From the NCBI GenBank assembly GCA_947500435.1, contig CANMRV010000002.1, forward strand, positions 496,001 to 560,000: 64,000 nucleotides of DNA. Reading direction: 5' to 3'. This stretch comes from an uncultured Flavobacteriaceae bacterium (GTDB lineage Bacteria; Bacteroidota; Bacteroidia; Flavobacteriales; Flavobacteriaceae). Positions 52,471 to 63,404 of this stretch are shown here, piece after piece (position 1 is the stretch's first letter; every line of letters starts with the position of its first letter). The notes below the pieces were generated by a model. It was not told the origin of the DNA. It searched no databases and worked only from the letters and a program-made list of their open reading frames with translations. The position numbers and the translations under genes were made by a program.

Positions 52471-53772
52471 TTGCGAAAACAGGTTTCCTTTCAACTTACT
52501 GAAATTGCTATTTTTAAGGAAGCACTTCTATGCTGGTCGCAGCAGTTTGATGAAGTTGTTTGGTTAGATAGTAATTCCCATTCGGGTAAGTATAGTTCAT
52601 TCGACGGAGTTTTGGCAGCAGATGCCTTAACCGCAAAAGTAACGGATTTTCAGAACGCTTTTGAAGACTTAAAAGAGTATCAAAGCGAAACCAAAGACTG
52701 GATTTTCGGCTACCTTTCCTATGACCTGAAAAACGATGTTGAAAGGCTTTCTTCAAGGAATCACGACGGACTAGATTTTTCCGATTTATATTTCTTTCAA
52801 CCCAAGAAAATCATAAGTATCGCAGGCGATGTGGCGCATTTCAACTATCTCAATATGGTTGATGATGAAATAGAATCGGATTATCAATCGATTATAGAAT
52901 GTTTTCAAAATGAGGTGATTGAAGAGCCTGCAAAGACCAATATTCGTATTAAAATGCGAATTTTTAAGGATGAATATTTTAGAAAGGTCCGACAAATGCT
53001 TTCTCATATTCACCGGGGAGATATTTATGAGGCCAACTTTTGTCAGGAGTTCTATGCTGAAGACACTCAGATTGATGTTTTAAAAACCTATCGAAAGCTA
53101 AACCGTATTTCGAAGGCTCCGTTTGCTACTTTTTTAAAACTTAACGATAAATATCTCTTATCAGCTTCGCCGGAACGTTATTTACGTAAGGAAGGCACGA
53201 AAATCATATCTCAACCCATCAAAGGAACCGCAAAACGTTCGCTCGATGCCATAGAAGATGAAAAACTGAAATCAAATTTAAAATCCGATGAAAAAGAACG
53301 TGCGGAAAATATCATGATTGTCGACCTTGTTCGGAATGATGTTTCAAAAAGCGCACTAAAAGGCAGTGTGACAGTCGAAGAACTCTGTAAAATATATTCG
53401 TTTGAACAAGTCCATCAAATGATTTCAACGATTACTGCGGAGGTTGCGGCGGATAAAAACCCAGTAGAAATCATAAAGGAAACCTTTCCCATGGGAAGCA
53501 TGACCGGTGCTCCGAAGATTTCGGCAATGCAAATTATTGAAGAATTAGAATCCTTTAAACGCGGATTGTATAGCGGTGCTGTTGGGTATTTTACTCCCGA
53601 AGGCGGTTTTGATTTTAACGTGGTGATACGAAGTATTCTGTATAATGCCTCAAAGCAATATGTATCTTATTCTGTGGGAGGTGCAATAACCGTAAAGGCG
53701 ATTCCAGAGAAAGAGTATGAGGAATGTTTGTTAAAGGCAAAAGCCATGCGAGAAGTATTAGAACACGTTTGA
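52471..53772 (+). CDS. pabB: Aminodeoxychorismate synthase component I
   Basis: A 433-residue chorismate-using enzyme forming 4-amino-4-deoxychorismate for folate. The start is TTG, because no ATG lies before the conserved core. The core motifs are YEANFCQEFYAED, QPIKGTAKRS with the Lys that separates PabB from TrpE (which has Ala), EKERAENIMIVDLVRNDVS, and MGSMTGAPKISAMQIIEELE. The glutaminase partner PabA and the lyase PabC are not in the window. Confidence 0.93.
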   Translation: MRKQVSFQLTEIAIFKEALLCWSQQFDEVVWLDSNSHSGKYSSFDGVLAADALTAKVTDFQNAFEDLKEYQSETKDWIFGYLSYDLKNDVERLSSRNHDGLDFSDLYFFQPKKIISIAGDVAHFNYLNMVDDEIESDYQSIIECFQNEVIEEPAKTNIRIKMRIFKDEYFRKVRQMLSHIHRGDIYEANFCQEFYAEDTQIDVLKTYRKLNRISKAPFATFLKLNDKYLLSASPERYLRKEGTKIISQPIKGTAKRSLDAIEDEKLKSNLKSDEKERAENIMIVDLVRNDVSKSALKGSVTVEELCKIYSFEQVHQMISTITAEVAADKNPVEIIKETFPMGSMTGAPKISAMQIIEELESFKRGLYSGAVGYFTPEGGFDFNVVIRSILYNASKQYVSYSVGGAITVKAIPEKEYEECLLKAKAMREVLEHV

Positions 53773-53801
53773 TGAAATAAAACTATCTTGAACTCGTGGA
53801 T

Positions 53802-54623
53802 ATGACCGAATTTACATTTGAGGCTTTCGAAACTAATATTTGGGGAAATTATAGGCAGGCCGAATCTGAAATGGGAATTGCTGTCTTGGTTCATGGTTTT
53901 GGTGAACATTCTGAGCGGTATTCGAATTCTGTGATTCCGATGCTTATGAATGCCGGACTTTCTGTGGTGACCTATGACAATATCGGTCATGGAAAATCAG
54001 GAGGTAAACGCGGACATTGCCCTAAGTATGAAGCTTTGCTTGATATTTTGGAGCAAGTTGTTGCCAAAGCGCAAGAATTGGATCCTGATTTGCCCTTGTT
54101 TTTATACGGACATAGCATGGGTGGGAATTTAGTCTTGAATTATGTGCTGAAAAGAGATATTAAATTGGTTGGAGTTGTGGCTACTAGTCCATATTTGCGA
54201 TTGGCATTCCAACCACCCAAATGGAAAATGGTTTTAGGAAAGTTGATGTTAAAAATGAATCCTTCAATGACACTTCCTGCGGGACTTGACCCCAGGGGAA
54301 TCTCAAGAATTCCCGAAGAAGTTGAAAAATACAAGAATGACCCTTTGGTGCACGATAAAGTGAGTCCTATGTTTTCTTTTCCCATAATGGATGCAGGGGA
54401 GTGGGCGGTTCAGAACGCAAATCAATTGCAAGTAGATACATTATTACTGCATGGTGCTGCAGACCCTATCATCGACCCTGAAGGCACAAAGGAGTTTCAT
54501 AAAAACTCGGATAAAACCACTTTGGAGCTATTCGAAGGTGGGTATCATGAACTACACAATGATAGTTGTAAAGCTGAAATGTTGCAAACGATTTCGGACT
54601 GGCTGAAACAGCAATTAGTTTGA
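53802..54623 (+). CDS. Alpha/beta hydrolase, monoacylglycerol lipase-like
   Basis: About 273 residues from the ATG at 53802; a GTG two codons upstream also fits. The serine hydrolase motifs are VHGFGEHSERY (oxyanion), GHSMGGN (nucleophile elbow), GAADPIIDP (acid) and GGYHELHND (His). The order matches Hydrolase_4/monoacylglycerol lipases. It lies 29 bp after pabB and 12 bp before tilS, without a functional link to either. The physiological substrate is unknown. Confidence 0.92.
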   Translation: MTEFTFEAFETNIWGNYRQAESEMGIAVLVHGFGEHSERYSNSVIPMLMNAGLSVVTYDNIGHGKSGGKRGHCPKYEALLDILEQVVAKAQELDPDLPLFLYGHSMGGNLVLNYVLKRDIKLVGVVATSPYLRLAFQPPKWKMVLGKLMLKMNPSMTLPAGLDPRGISRIPEEVEKYKNDPLVHDKVSPMFSFPIMDAGEWAVQNANQLQVDTLLLHGAADPIIDPEGTKEFHKNSDKTTLELFEGGYHELHNDSCKAEMLQTISDWLKQQLV

Positions 54624-54635
54624 TACCTTTGTAAA

Positions 54636-55943
54636 GTGCTAAACGAATTCAAAAACCACTTAGAAACTAACTTTCCGAAGTTGCTATCGGAGCCCTTTCT
54701 TTTGGCTTGCAGCGGCGGACTTGATAGTGTTGTTTTGACACATCTATTTCATAATTTAAAATTAAATTTTAGCATCGCACATTGCAATTTTCAACTGCGT
54801 GGAGCAGAAAGTGATGCTGATGAAAAATTTGTTACACATCTTGCGAAGAAATTAAATATTAAATCTCATGTAACTCATTTCAATACAAATGATTATGTTG
54901 CTAAAAATAAAGTAAATGTTCAAATCGCTGCACGCGACTTAAGATACGCTTGGTTTTCTGAATTAATGCAAGAAAATCAAGTCGGAACACTAGTTACAGC
55001 GCATCATGCAGATGACAATTTGGAAACCTTCTTAATTAATCTTTCCCGCGGAACTGGGATTGATGGGTTAACAGGAATTCCAGCTAAAACGGACACAATT
55101 TCTAGACCTTTACTCGCTTTTTCCAGAGCACAAATTTTGAAGTACGCAGAAGCACAAAATCTGGAATGGAGAGAAGATGCTAGTAACGCTGATGTAAAGT
55201 ATTTGCGGAATAAGATTCGACATGAAATCGTTCCCGTTTTAAAGGAGTTGCATCCTACGTTTTTGCAGAATTTTGAACTGACGCAATCCCATTTAAAAGG
55301 AGCAAACACGGTTTTAAACAATCATGTGGAATTACTAAAATCGAGAATCTTCGAGGTTCACAATGACGGATTCCGAATTTCAATCGAAGAATTGGCTGTT
55401 TTGCATCCGCAAAGCGCTTATTTACACGCTTTGCTCAAAGATTATGGTTTTACCGCTTGGACAGACATTGTACGACTTTTAGAAGGACTGAGCGGTAAAG
55501 AAGTCCGTTCGAAAACACATCGTTTGGTAAAAGATAGAGATTTTCTTTTGTTGGAAGCATTAGCGCCGGAAGTATCGGAAAACTTTACAATAGAGGAGGA
55601 GCAAATTGAAATTACGATTCCAATTCATATAGAGATAGAATCCGTTGATGACCTTAAAGAAACAGGTGAACACATACTTTATGTAGATAAAGATTCGTTA
55701 AAATATCCACTAGTCGTTAGGAAATGGGAAAAAGGCGACTATTTTTATCCCTTTGGAATGAAAGGAAGAAAAAAGCTTTCCAAATACTTTAAAGATGAGA
55801 AAGTTGATATTATTTCCAAAGAAAAACAATGGTTACTCTGTTCAGGAAACGAAGTAGTTTGGGTTATCGGAAGACGCTCAGACCAACGATTTTCAGTAAC
55901 AAAGAAGACAAGACAAATAGTAAAATTTACAATTCCCCAATGA
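54636..55943 (+). CDS. tilS: tRNA(Ile)-lysidine synthetase
   Basis: A 435-residue enzyme that modifies C34 of tRNA-Ile(CAU) to lysidine so that it reads AUA. The start is GTG at 54636. The PP-loop ACSGGLDSVV, the HCNFQLRGAESDADE segment, and TAHHADDNLETFLINLSRG are intact, followed by the TilS C-terminal domains (KWEKGDYFYPFGMKGRKKLSKYF). The stop overlaps the dsbD start (ATGA). Confidence 0.96.
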   Translation: MLNEFKNHLETNFPKLLSEPFLLACSGGLDSVVLTHLFHNLKLNFSIAHCNFQLRGAESDADEKFVTHLAKKLNIKSHVTHFNTNDYVAKNKVNVQIAARDLRYAWFSELMQENQVGTLVTAHHADDNLETFLINLSRGTGIDGLTGIPAKTDTISRPLLAFSRAQILKYAEAQNLEWREDASNADVKYLRNKIRHEIVPVLKELHPTFLQNFELTQSHLKGANTVLNNHVELLKSRIFEVHNDGFRISIEELAVLHPQSAYLHALLKDYGFTAWTDIVRLLEGLSGKEVRSKTHRLVKDRDFLLLEALAPEVSENFTIEEEQIEITIPIHIEIESVDDLKETGEHILYVDKDSLKYPLVVRKWEKGDYFYPFGMKGRKKLSKYFKDEKVDIISKEKQWLLCSGNEVVWVIGRRSDQRFSVTKKTRQIVKFTIPQ

Positions 55944-57931
55944 AACAGTTTGTATTAAGTATTCTTTTGGTTTTTAGTGCTTCATCCTTTTTTGGACAAA
56001 ATGATGACCAACCTGTACTTTGGTCTCAAGAATGGAATAAAATTTCCGATTCTGAATATGAGTTGGTGATGACAGCGAAAATCGCTGATGAGTGGCATAT
56101 ATTTTCACAGTTTACACCTGAAGGTGGCTCTATACCAAGTCAGTTTACCTATTCAAATGTTGGCATTGATTTCGAGCTTATCGGTACAACTACCGAAAGT
56201 GAAACCACAAGTAAATATGAAGAGGTTTTTGAAATTGAGGAAGTTTTTTTCATCAAAGAAGCCGTTTTTAAACAAAAAATTAAACTCTTAAAACCTGATG
56301 TGAGACAGATTGATGTCAATATTTGGTATCAAGTCTGCAAAGAGGTATGTATTCAGCAAGAACATGATTTTAAGTTTGTTTTAGACGGAGGAGAAGCGGT
56401 AGCGGTTAACCAAACGGTTGATGAGCGAAGTCTTGCTATGACGAATGATTTAAAAAAAGATTTTAAAAATATGGAGTTACTTGCCGATGCTGAAGATATA
56501 GCAGAATCAAGTTCAGGTATCTGGGGTATTTTCGGATTAGGGTTTTTAGGCGGACTCATTGCGCTTCTTACGCCCTGTGTGTTTCCTATGATTCCCTTAA
56601 CGGTTTCCTTTTTTACAAAGCAATCTCAAAATAAATCAAAGGGCATCGCAAATGCTATTCTTTACGGATTTTTTATAGTCCTGATTTATTTTCTTTTGAG
56701 CTTACCTTTCCATGTATTTGATTCCGTTGATTCACAGATACTTAATACAATTGCAACCAATGTTTGGTTGAACATATTGTTCTTCGTTATTTTTGTGTTC
56801 TTCGCTTTTTCATTTTTTGGTTACTACGAGCTGACTTTGCCAAGTTCATGGGCGAATAAGATGGATGAAGCTTCTACCAAAATTGGAGGCTTTATCGGTA
56901 TTTTCTTTATGGCCGTAACATTAGCAATAGTTTCATTCTCCTGTACAGGGCCAATTTTAGGGGGGTTACTTGGCAGTACGGCATTAGCCGAAGGCGATGT
57001 AGCAACAAATCTATCAGCAGGCATGACCGGCTTTGGAGTTGCTTTAGCCTTGCCATTCGCTTTGTTCGCATTGTTTCCGGCTTGGTTGAATTCGCTTCCG
57101 AAGTCCGGTGGGTGGATGACCACTGTAAAAGTTACATTAGGTTTTCTTGAATTGGCCTTAGCTCTTAAATTCCTTTCAAATGCCGACTTAGTAAGTAACT
57201 GGGGGATTTTCAAGCGCGAGATTTTCATAGGAATCTGGATTGTTCTTTTCATTCTACTAGCTTTGTATTTATTTGGAATTTTTAGATTCCCGCATGATGG
57301 ACCAAAACAAAAATTATCTACCACCAGAAAAGGTATTGGGCTTTTAAGCGCAGGTTTTTCTTTATACCTCATTTTAGGATTAGGAAATGTAATTGATTTA
57401 AAGCTCTTCGGATTTCTTCCACCTGATTTTTACACTTTGGTTGAAAAAGAAAACGATTGTTCGCTTGGCTTGAATTGTTTCAAAAGTTTTGAAGAAGGTG
57501 TCGCTTATGCAAAAGCGGAAAACAAGCCTATTTTATTGGATTTCACCGGTTGGGCCTGTGTCAACTGCCGTAAAATGGAAGAAAATGTATGGAGTGAATC
57601 TGATATCTATCCCATCCTGAAAGAGGAATATGTTTTGATTTCGCTGTATGTAGATGATAGAAAAGAGCTTCCCGAGGAGCAGCAGTTTGATTTTCAATAC
57701 GCATCCGGAAGGGTAAAAACCATAGAAACCGTAGGGCAGAAGTGGGGTACTTTTCAAACCTTGAACTTCAATGCAGCTTCGCAACCGTACTACGTTTTAC
57801 TTACTCCAGATTTAGAAGTCTTGAACAATGCAGTTCAGTATACGGACCGTGATGCCTACAAAGCCTGGTTGAATTCCGGATTAGAAAAACACAAAGTTCT
57901 AGCTCAGGAAGAGACCCCGGTTTTTCAGTAA
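55940..57931 (+). CDS. dsbD: Thiol:disulfide interchange protein DsbD
   Basis: About 663 residues from the ATG at 55940, which overlaps the tilS stop. A signal peptide (ending FFGQ) precedes an N-terminal DsbD-alpha domain with the pair VCKEVC. Eight or so membrane helices (about 190-490) hold the relay Cys residues in LTPCVFPMIPLT and SFSCTGPILGG. The C-terminal thioredoxin-like domain has WACVNCRKMEENV. It passes electrons from cytoplasmic thioredoxin to the periplasm. Confidence 0.95.
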   Translation: MKQFVLSILLVFSASSFFGQNDDQPVLWSQEWNKISDSEYELVMTAKIADEWHIFSQFTPEGGSIPSQFTYSNVGIDFELIGTTTESETTSKYEEVFEIEEVFFIKEAVFKQKIKLLKPDVRQIDVNIWYQVCKEVCIQQEHDFKFVLDGGEAVAVNQTVDERSLAMTNDLKKDFKNMELLADAEDIAESSSGIWGIFGLGFLGGLIALLTPCVFPMIPLTVSFFTKQSQNKSKGIANAILYGFFIVLIYFLLSLPFHVFDSVDSQILNTIATNVWLNILFFVIFVFFAFSFFGYYELTLPSSWANKMDEASTKIGGFIGIFFMAVTLAIVSFSCTGPILGGLLGSTALAEGDVATNLSAGMTGFGVALALPFALFALFPAWLNSLPKSGGWMTTVKVTLGFLELALALKFLSNADLVSNWGIFKREIFIGIWIVLFILLALYLFGIFRFPHDGPKQKLSTTRKGIGLLSAGFSLYLILGLGNVIDLKLFGFLPPDFYTLVEKENDCSLGLNCFKSFEEGVAYAKAENKPILLDFTGWACVNCRKMEENVWSESDIYPILKEEYVLISLYVDDRKELPEEQQFDFQYASGRVKTIETVGQKWGTFQTLNFNAASQPYYVLLTPDLEVLNNAVQYTDRDAYKAWLNSGLEKHKVLAQEETPVFQ

Positions 57932-58009
57932 AACGCGGCACTAAGCAGCACAATCACAACTTTTTTATTTGGTAGGATTGAGCTATCTTTTCCACCTAAA
58001 CCGAGCACC

Positions 58010-60400
58010 TTGAAAAAATTGAAAAAGTTTGGCCTTGTTCTTTTGGTCATCATAAGTGTCATTGTAGTAGCCGGAGTTACTTTTATAACACACATGAAAC
58101 CTGATTATTCAGGAGAAAAGCAACTTTCAAACCTTTCCGAACCAGTTGATGTTTATTACGATACCTTCGGAATTCCTCATATTTACGGAAAAAACAAAGA
58201 AGATGCTTTCCGTGCTCTAGGATATGTACATGCGCAAGACAGGCTTTGGCAGATGGAGCTAATCCGGAGAATTGGTCGTGGTGGACTTTCTGAAGTTTTC
58301 GGGGCTGATTTACTTTCTACAGATAAGTTCTTTTTGTCTTTGGGAATTGATGAGAACTCAGAACGTACAGTTTCTGAACTAGATTTGAATAGTAAAGAAG
58401 CAAGGCTTTCGCAAGCCTATTTAAACGGAATCAATCAATTTGTTTCTGATGGTCCGAAGCCGATTGAATTTTACTTTACGGGAATTGAGGCTGAACCTTT
58501 CACTTTAAAGGATATCTATAACACTATGGGTTACATGGCTTTTAGTTTTGCCATGGCGCATAAAACGGACCCGTTCCTTAGTAATTTGAAGAATAAACTA
58601 GGCCCTGAATATTTGACGGATTTAGAAATTGATGTTGACCCCAACACTGCATGGATTCAGAATTACAAAAAACAATCCAAAGACTCTATTCAAAACAGCA
58701 TTACAGCAATGCTCACAGATGCCTTGGGTGAACTCTCTATTCCTCTATTTGAAGGAAGTAATAGTTGGGTGATTGCCCCAGAAAAGACCAAGAATGGAGC
58801 TGTATTGTTCGCAAATGACCCACATATCGGGTTTTCGCAGCCATCCGTTTGGTATGAAGCGCACGTCAAAACACCTAATTACGAGATGTATGGCTATCAT
58901 TTAGCAGGCGTTCCTTTTCCGACATTGGGTCATAATAGAGATATTGCTTATGGCATGACTATGTTCGAAAATGATGATGTTGATTTTTACTATGAGGAAG
59001 GAAACCCGGCGAATGCGAATCAATATAAAACCAAAGATGGTTGGGCAGCTTACGAGATTGTGACTAAAACCATCAAGGTTAAGGATGCTGAAGATTTTGA
59101 ATTTACTTTTAAGAATACGACTCACGGTCCTGTTTTAAATCAAATTGCCGACCAGATTAAAGGTGAAAGACCTATTAGCATGTCTTGGATTTATACCAAA
59201 GGAAAAAACAAGGCGATGAAGGCACTGTATGGTATAAGTGATGTCAAGAATATTACTGAATTTGAAGCAGCACTGCCCGACATTCATGCACCCGGTTTAA
59301 ACATAATGTATGGCGATGCCAAAGGTAATGTTGCTTGGTGGGCTACTGCGCAATTGTACCATATTCCTGATAGCGTAAATACCAAATTCGTTCTAGAACA
59401 TGGTACAGGTTTGGATGAAAAAACACTACTTCCTTTTTCTGAAAACCCCCAAGCCATTAACCCTCCTTGGAAATATGTGTACTCCGCGAACAACCAACCT
59501 GACTCGATTGCAGGAATGAAATACCCTGGATATTATTTGCCAGAAAACAGGGCAAAAAGAATTGTTGAGCTTTTAGAGCCCAAAAATGATTGGGATAGAG
59601 AATCTGTAGGTGAAATGATTACGGATGTAACCTCTGCTGTCAATCCATCCATAGTGAAAGACTTCAGTAAGGCTATCGATGTCAAGAGCCTTTCGGACAA
59701 TGAAATAAGGCTATTGGACCAATTGCGGGCCTGGAACGGCGATTACCCATTGGAAAGTGTTGAAGCAACTGTTTTCCATAGATGGATTTTTTACTTCCTT
59801 GAAAATACCTTTGAAGATGAAATGGGTGAGGAGTTGTTTTCTCAGTTCATGTCCACGCATTTGCATAAAAGGGTAATAGCACCTATGGCTGCTAATTCAA
59901 AATCCATTTGGTGGGATAATGCTAACACCAAGGATGTTTCAGAAACACAAGCGGAGATTATACAGCGTTCCTTTAAAGATGCAATGGCGGACCTTAAGGA
60001 AAACCTAGGGGAAGATAGCCGCTCTTGGACCTGGGGTCGGGTGCATACCATAGAGCATGGTCATCCCATAGGTCAAATAGCTTCGCTACGTTCCTTTTTC
60101 AATGTAGGTCCGTTTCCAGTGAATGGAACTCGTGAAGTCATTAACAATATGGCCTTTGGTTATGGTACTACTGGAAATTACAAAGTAGGCTCTGGTCCTT
60201 CGACAAGAAGGGTGATTGATTTCTCAGATATAGAGAACAGCATGAGTATTCTGCCCACAGGACAATCGGGAAACCCGTTCAGCAAATACTATAAGGATCA
60301 AGCTGAAATGTTTGTTAAGGGAGAATTTCGCAAGATGATGTTAAATAAGAATGAGATTTTGGAGAAGGCTGACTCTAAACTGGGTTTTACGCCTCAATAA
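58010..60400 (+). CDS. Penicillin acylase-family Ntn hydrolase
   Basis: A 796-residue precursor starting at TTG. One N-terminal membrane segment (about 7-28) anchors or exports it. The alpha chain contains DTFGIPHIYGKNKEDAFRALGYVHAQDRLWQME. Self-cleavage would occur before Ser250 in EGSNSWVIAP, exposing the N-terminal nucleophile. NDPHIGF follows with the metal/oxyanion site. Relatives hydrolyse amides such as beta-lactams and acyl-homoserine lactones. The actual substrate is unknown. Confidence 0.93.
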   Translation: MKKLKKFGLVLLVIISVIVVAGVTFITHMKPDYSGEKQLSNLSEPVDVYYDTFGIPHIYGKNKEDAFRALGYVHAQDRLWQMELIRRIGRGGLSEVFGADLLSTDKFFLSLGIDENSERTVSELDLNSKEARLSQAYLNGINQFVSDGPKPIEFYFTGIEAEPFTLKDIYNTMGYMAFSFAMAHKTDPFLSNLKNKLGPEYLTDLEIDVDPNTAWIQNYKKQSKDSIQNSITAMLTDALGELSIPLFEGSNSWVIAPEKTKNGAVLFANDPHIGFSQPSVWYEAHVKTPNYEMYGYHLAGVPFPTLGHNRDIAYGMTMFENDDVDFYYEEGNPANANQYKTKDGWAAYEIVTKTIKVKDAEDFEFTFKNTTHGPVLNQIADQIKGERPISMSWIYTKGKNKAMKALYGISDVKNITEFEAALPDIHAPGLNIMYGDAKGNVAWWATAQLYHIPDSVNTKFVLEHGTGLDEKTLLPFSENPQAINPPWKYVYSANNQPDSIAGMKYPGYYLPENRAKRIVELLEPKNDWDRESVGEMITDVTSAVNPSIVKDFSKAIDVKSLSDNEIRLLDQLRAWNGDYPLESVEATVFHRWIFYFLENTFEDEMGEELFSQFMSTHLHKRVIAPMAANSKSIWWDNANTKDVSETQAEIIQRSFKDAMADLKENLGEDSRSWTWGRVHTIEHGHPIGQIASLRSFFNVGPFPVNGTREVINNMAFGYGTTGNYKVGSGPSTRRVIDFSDIENSMSILPTGQSGNPFSKYYKDQAEMFVKGEFRKMMLNKNEILEKADSKLGFTPQ

Positions 60401-60617
60401 TCATAAGTTGCTAACTAGCAATATCTTAATATACCGTCGTTTTATTTTCAATTTCTAAATTATGATTGGAAGGGTTGCGAATTTCCTAGAACTCCTATTT
60501 TTCTTACACCTTAACAGATTTATTTCATATATTGAAATAAAAAATTGATGCTCTAGCTTCTTTGTGTCCTTCCGCATGCAATAAACTTACGAAGTCAATT
60601 AAAACCAACCACCCAAG

Positions 60618-63395
60618 ATGAGAAATACAATCTTTGTTTTTTTATTGTTGTTCGTCAACAACTTTTTGCTTGCACAAGAATCTCCCCCAAAAATCTCGCT
60701 AACTTATACGGATTTTACAATCAAAGATGTTTTTAAAAGTATTGAAGATAGCACTGATTATACCTTTTATTATGTTGACGAATGGTTAGGTGATAAAAAA
60801 GTCTCAGGCTCTTACCAAGATGCAGATTTGAATGAGATTTTGGGAGATTTATTTGAAAGTACAATCCTTAACTTTTATGTTCTTGATAATGAAAAAGTTG
60901 TTCTTACGCAGAACAATATCATTTATGATGAACTACCGACCGGGTTTTTTGTTAAATCAAACCAGGAACAGATTCAGGTAACTGAAGAATTAGAGGATAA
61001 TGGATCTCAAAACCCTGTGTTTGTATCAGATGAGAGACTTCCAAGGCAACGAAATGTTGAAACGGTACGCATCGGGAAAGAGACTTTAGAGGGTCAAAAA
61101 AGAAGATATATACTTTCTGGTTATGTGAGAAATGCGAAAACAGGAAGGCCAATTCCTGATTTATCCCTGATTATCCGAAATCGAAAAGTCGGAACGGTAA
61201 CCGATGAAAATGGCTTTTATGAAATTTCCGTTCCGGTAGGCGAAAACCTTTTTGAAACAAAAGCCCTAGGAATTGAATCGCAACAAAAAAGAGTTTTAAT
61301 CTATAACGACGGACAATTAGATTTTACGCTTAACGAAAGTATCGAGCAGTTAGATGAAGTAGTGGTAGAAGCCGATAAGACCAAAAACGTAGAAGAAGAA
61401 ATCACAGGTTCAACAACCATCGAATCCGAAGAGACCAAAGATATTCCGATGGTACTTGGAGAACGTAATATATTATCAGTAGCAACACAACTTCCTGGTA
61501 TTACAAATGCCGGTGAAGGTGCTTCAGGAATTAATGTTCGTGGTGGTAAGACGGATCAAAACCTTTTCTTGTTAGACGAAGGTGTTGTCTATAATCCGAC
61601 CCACTTTTTTGGCATATTCCAAGCCTTGAATCCCTTTGCGACCAAAGGAGTCGATATTTACAAGGGTAACGTTCCTGCCGAATATGGTGGTCGACTTTCC
61701 TCTGTTTTTGATATTACCACCATAGATGGCAATACAGAGAAGTTTTCTGGGGAAGCTTCAATTGGCCCAGTAACTGGGAATTTAATGTTGGAAATTCCCA
61801 TTGTAAAGGACAAATCATCATTGGTTATAGGGGGTAGGGGTGCTTATTCTGATTGGATTCTGCGTTCTTTGGACGAAGAGTCGCTGAGTAATAGCTCGGC
61901 CTCATTCTACGATGTTGTTGCGAACTATACACATAAAATCAATGAGAACAATCAAATAAAGGCTACCGGATACTATAGCGATGACTCCTTTAGTATCACT
62001 TCAGATTCGCTTTTCGGCTACAATAACCGAATGCTTTCGGTAAACTGGAATCATAAATTCAATGAAAAGAATAGTGGTGCATTGGCGGTTTCCAATAGTA
62101 AGTATGCTTTTGATATTGGTTTTGACGGGCAGGCGAACAATGACTTTTTACTGGGCTATAGTGTAGAAGAGACCGAAGCGAAATTAAAGTTCAAATATGT
62201 TATGAATGACACCCATACATTCGATTACGGGGTGGCCGCAAAATTGTACAATGTAAACCCTGGTTTTATTCGTCCGACGGGTAGCGAATCGATAATAAGT
62301 CCGTTTGAAGTCCCTGAAGACAGGGCGCTCGAAGGCGCGATTTATCTTAGTGATAATATTACTTTGGGCGATAAAGTAGGGCTAAGTGCGGGTATTCGAT
62401 ACTCCTATTATACAGCCTTAGGGCCCTCAACCCAACGTGTTTACACGGATGGTCAACCCAGAAATCAAGCAACCTTAATAGGTAGTTCCGAGTTTGATGA
62501 CAATGAAACCGTAGAAACCTATGGAGGACCTGAGTTTCGAGTTTCGGGAAGGTATTCCTTTACACCTGATTTCTCACTAAAGGCTGGTTTCAATAGTATG
62601 TATCAATACATTCATACGCTTTCAAACACTACTACGGTATCACCAATTGATACATGGAAGCTCTCTGATTCCAACATCAGACCACAACGTTCAAACCAAT
62701 TCAGTTTAGGCCTTTTTAAGAATTTTAAGGATGATTTATACGAGTTAAGTGTAGAAGGGTATTATAAAACAGCTGAAGACGTGCTGGACTTCAAAACGGG
62801 AGCCCAATTATTGTTGAACGAGAATATCGAACAAGAAGTATTGCAAGGTGAGGGGCAGGCCTATGGTGTGGAATTTTTACTTCGTAAAAACTCGGGTAAG
62901 CTTAATGGCTGGCTAGGATACACCTATTCTCGTTCGTTAATAAAATTTGCAAGTGACTTTACTGAAGAACGTATTAACGGGGGTGAATTTTTTCCTTCCA
63001 ACTATGACAAACCCCATGATGTAAGTTTAGTGGCTAATTATAAGTTCACGACACGCTATAGTGCTTCCTTGAATTTTTCATATCAAACAGGTCGCCCGGT
63101 AACCTATCCGATTGGGCAGTACAATTTCAATAATTCGGAATATGTATTCTACAGCAACCGAAATGAATTTCGAATTCCGGACTATTATCGCCTTGATATC
63201 GGGATAAACATTGAAGGAAACCATCGAATCAAAAAGTTTGCTCATAGCTTTTGGAATATATCAGTATACAATGTATTAGGAAGAGCAAATCCGTATTCCG
63301 TATTCTTTGTTTCGGAAGGAGGAGAAGTTAAGGCATTTAAGAGCTCGATTTTCTCAATTCCTATTCCATCGATCACCTATAACTTTAAGTTTTGA
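60618..63395 (+). CDS. TonB-dependent receptor with STN domain
   Basis: A 925-residue outer-membrane receptor. Its domains in order are a signal peptide (about 1-19), an STN domain (about 25-95), a carboxypeptidase-regulatory-like Ig domain (about 170-245), a plug (about 265-380, with INVRGGKTDQNLFLLDEG) and a 22-strand barrel ending YNFKF. The STN domain suggests signalling to a periplasmic anti-sigma factor, but no FecR/sigma pair is in the window. The DUF4249-type lipoprotein gene follows by 9 bp, a frequent Bacteroidota partner. Confidence 0.94.
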   Translation: MRNTIFVFLLLFVNNFLLAQESPPKISLTYTDFTIKDVFKSIEDSTDYTFYYVDEWLGDKKVSGSYQDADLNEILGDLFESTILNFYVLDNEKVVLTQNNIIYDELPTGFFVKSNQEQIQVTEELEDNGSQNPVFVSDERLPRQRNVETVRIGKETLEGQKRRYILSGYVRNAKTGRPIPDLSLIIRNRKVGTVTDENGFYEISVPVGENLFETKALGIESQQKRVLIYNDGQLDFTLNESIEQLDEVVVEADKTKNVEEEITGSTTIESEETKDIPMVLGERNILSVATQLPGITNAGEGASGINVRGGKTDQNLFLLDEGVVYNPTHFFGIFQALNPFATKGVDIYKGNVPAEYGGRLSSVFDITTIDGNTEKFSGEASIGPVTGNLMLEIPIVKDKSSLVIGGRGAYSDWILRSLDEESLSNSSASFYDVVANYTHKINENNQIKATGYYSDDSFSITSDSLFGYNNRMLSVNWNHKFNEKNSGALAVSNSKYAFDIGFDGQANNDFLLGYSVEETEAKLKFKYVMNDTHTFDYGVAAKLYNVNPGFIRPTGSESIISPFEVPEDRALEGAIYLSDNITLGDKVGLSAGIRYSYYTALGPSTQRVYTDGQPRNQATLIGSSEFDDNETVETYGGPEFRVSGRYSFTPDFSLKAGFNSMYQYIHTLSNTTTVSPIDTWKLSDSNIRPQRSNQFSLGLFKNFKDDLYELSVEGYYKTAEDVLDFKTGAQLLLNENIEQEVLQGEGQAYGVEFLLRKNSGKLNGWLGYTYSRSLIKFASDFTEERINGGEFFPSNYDKPHDVSLVANYKFTTRYSASLNFSYQTGRPVTYPIGQYNFNNSEYVFYSNRNEFRIPDYYRLDIGINIEGNHRIKKFAHSFWNISVYNVLGRANPYSVFFVSEGGEVKAFKSSIFSIPIPSITYNFKF

Positions 63396-63404
63396 TTATT
63401 TGTT

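Noticed and set aside
55829..55939. N-terminal extension of DsbD from an upstream ATG
   Set aside because: The extension lies inside tilS in another frame. The ATG at 55940 gives a proper signal peptide and the usual ATGA overlap.
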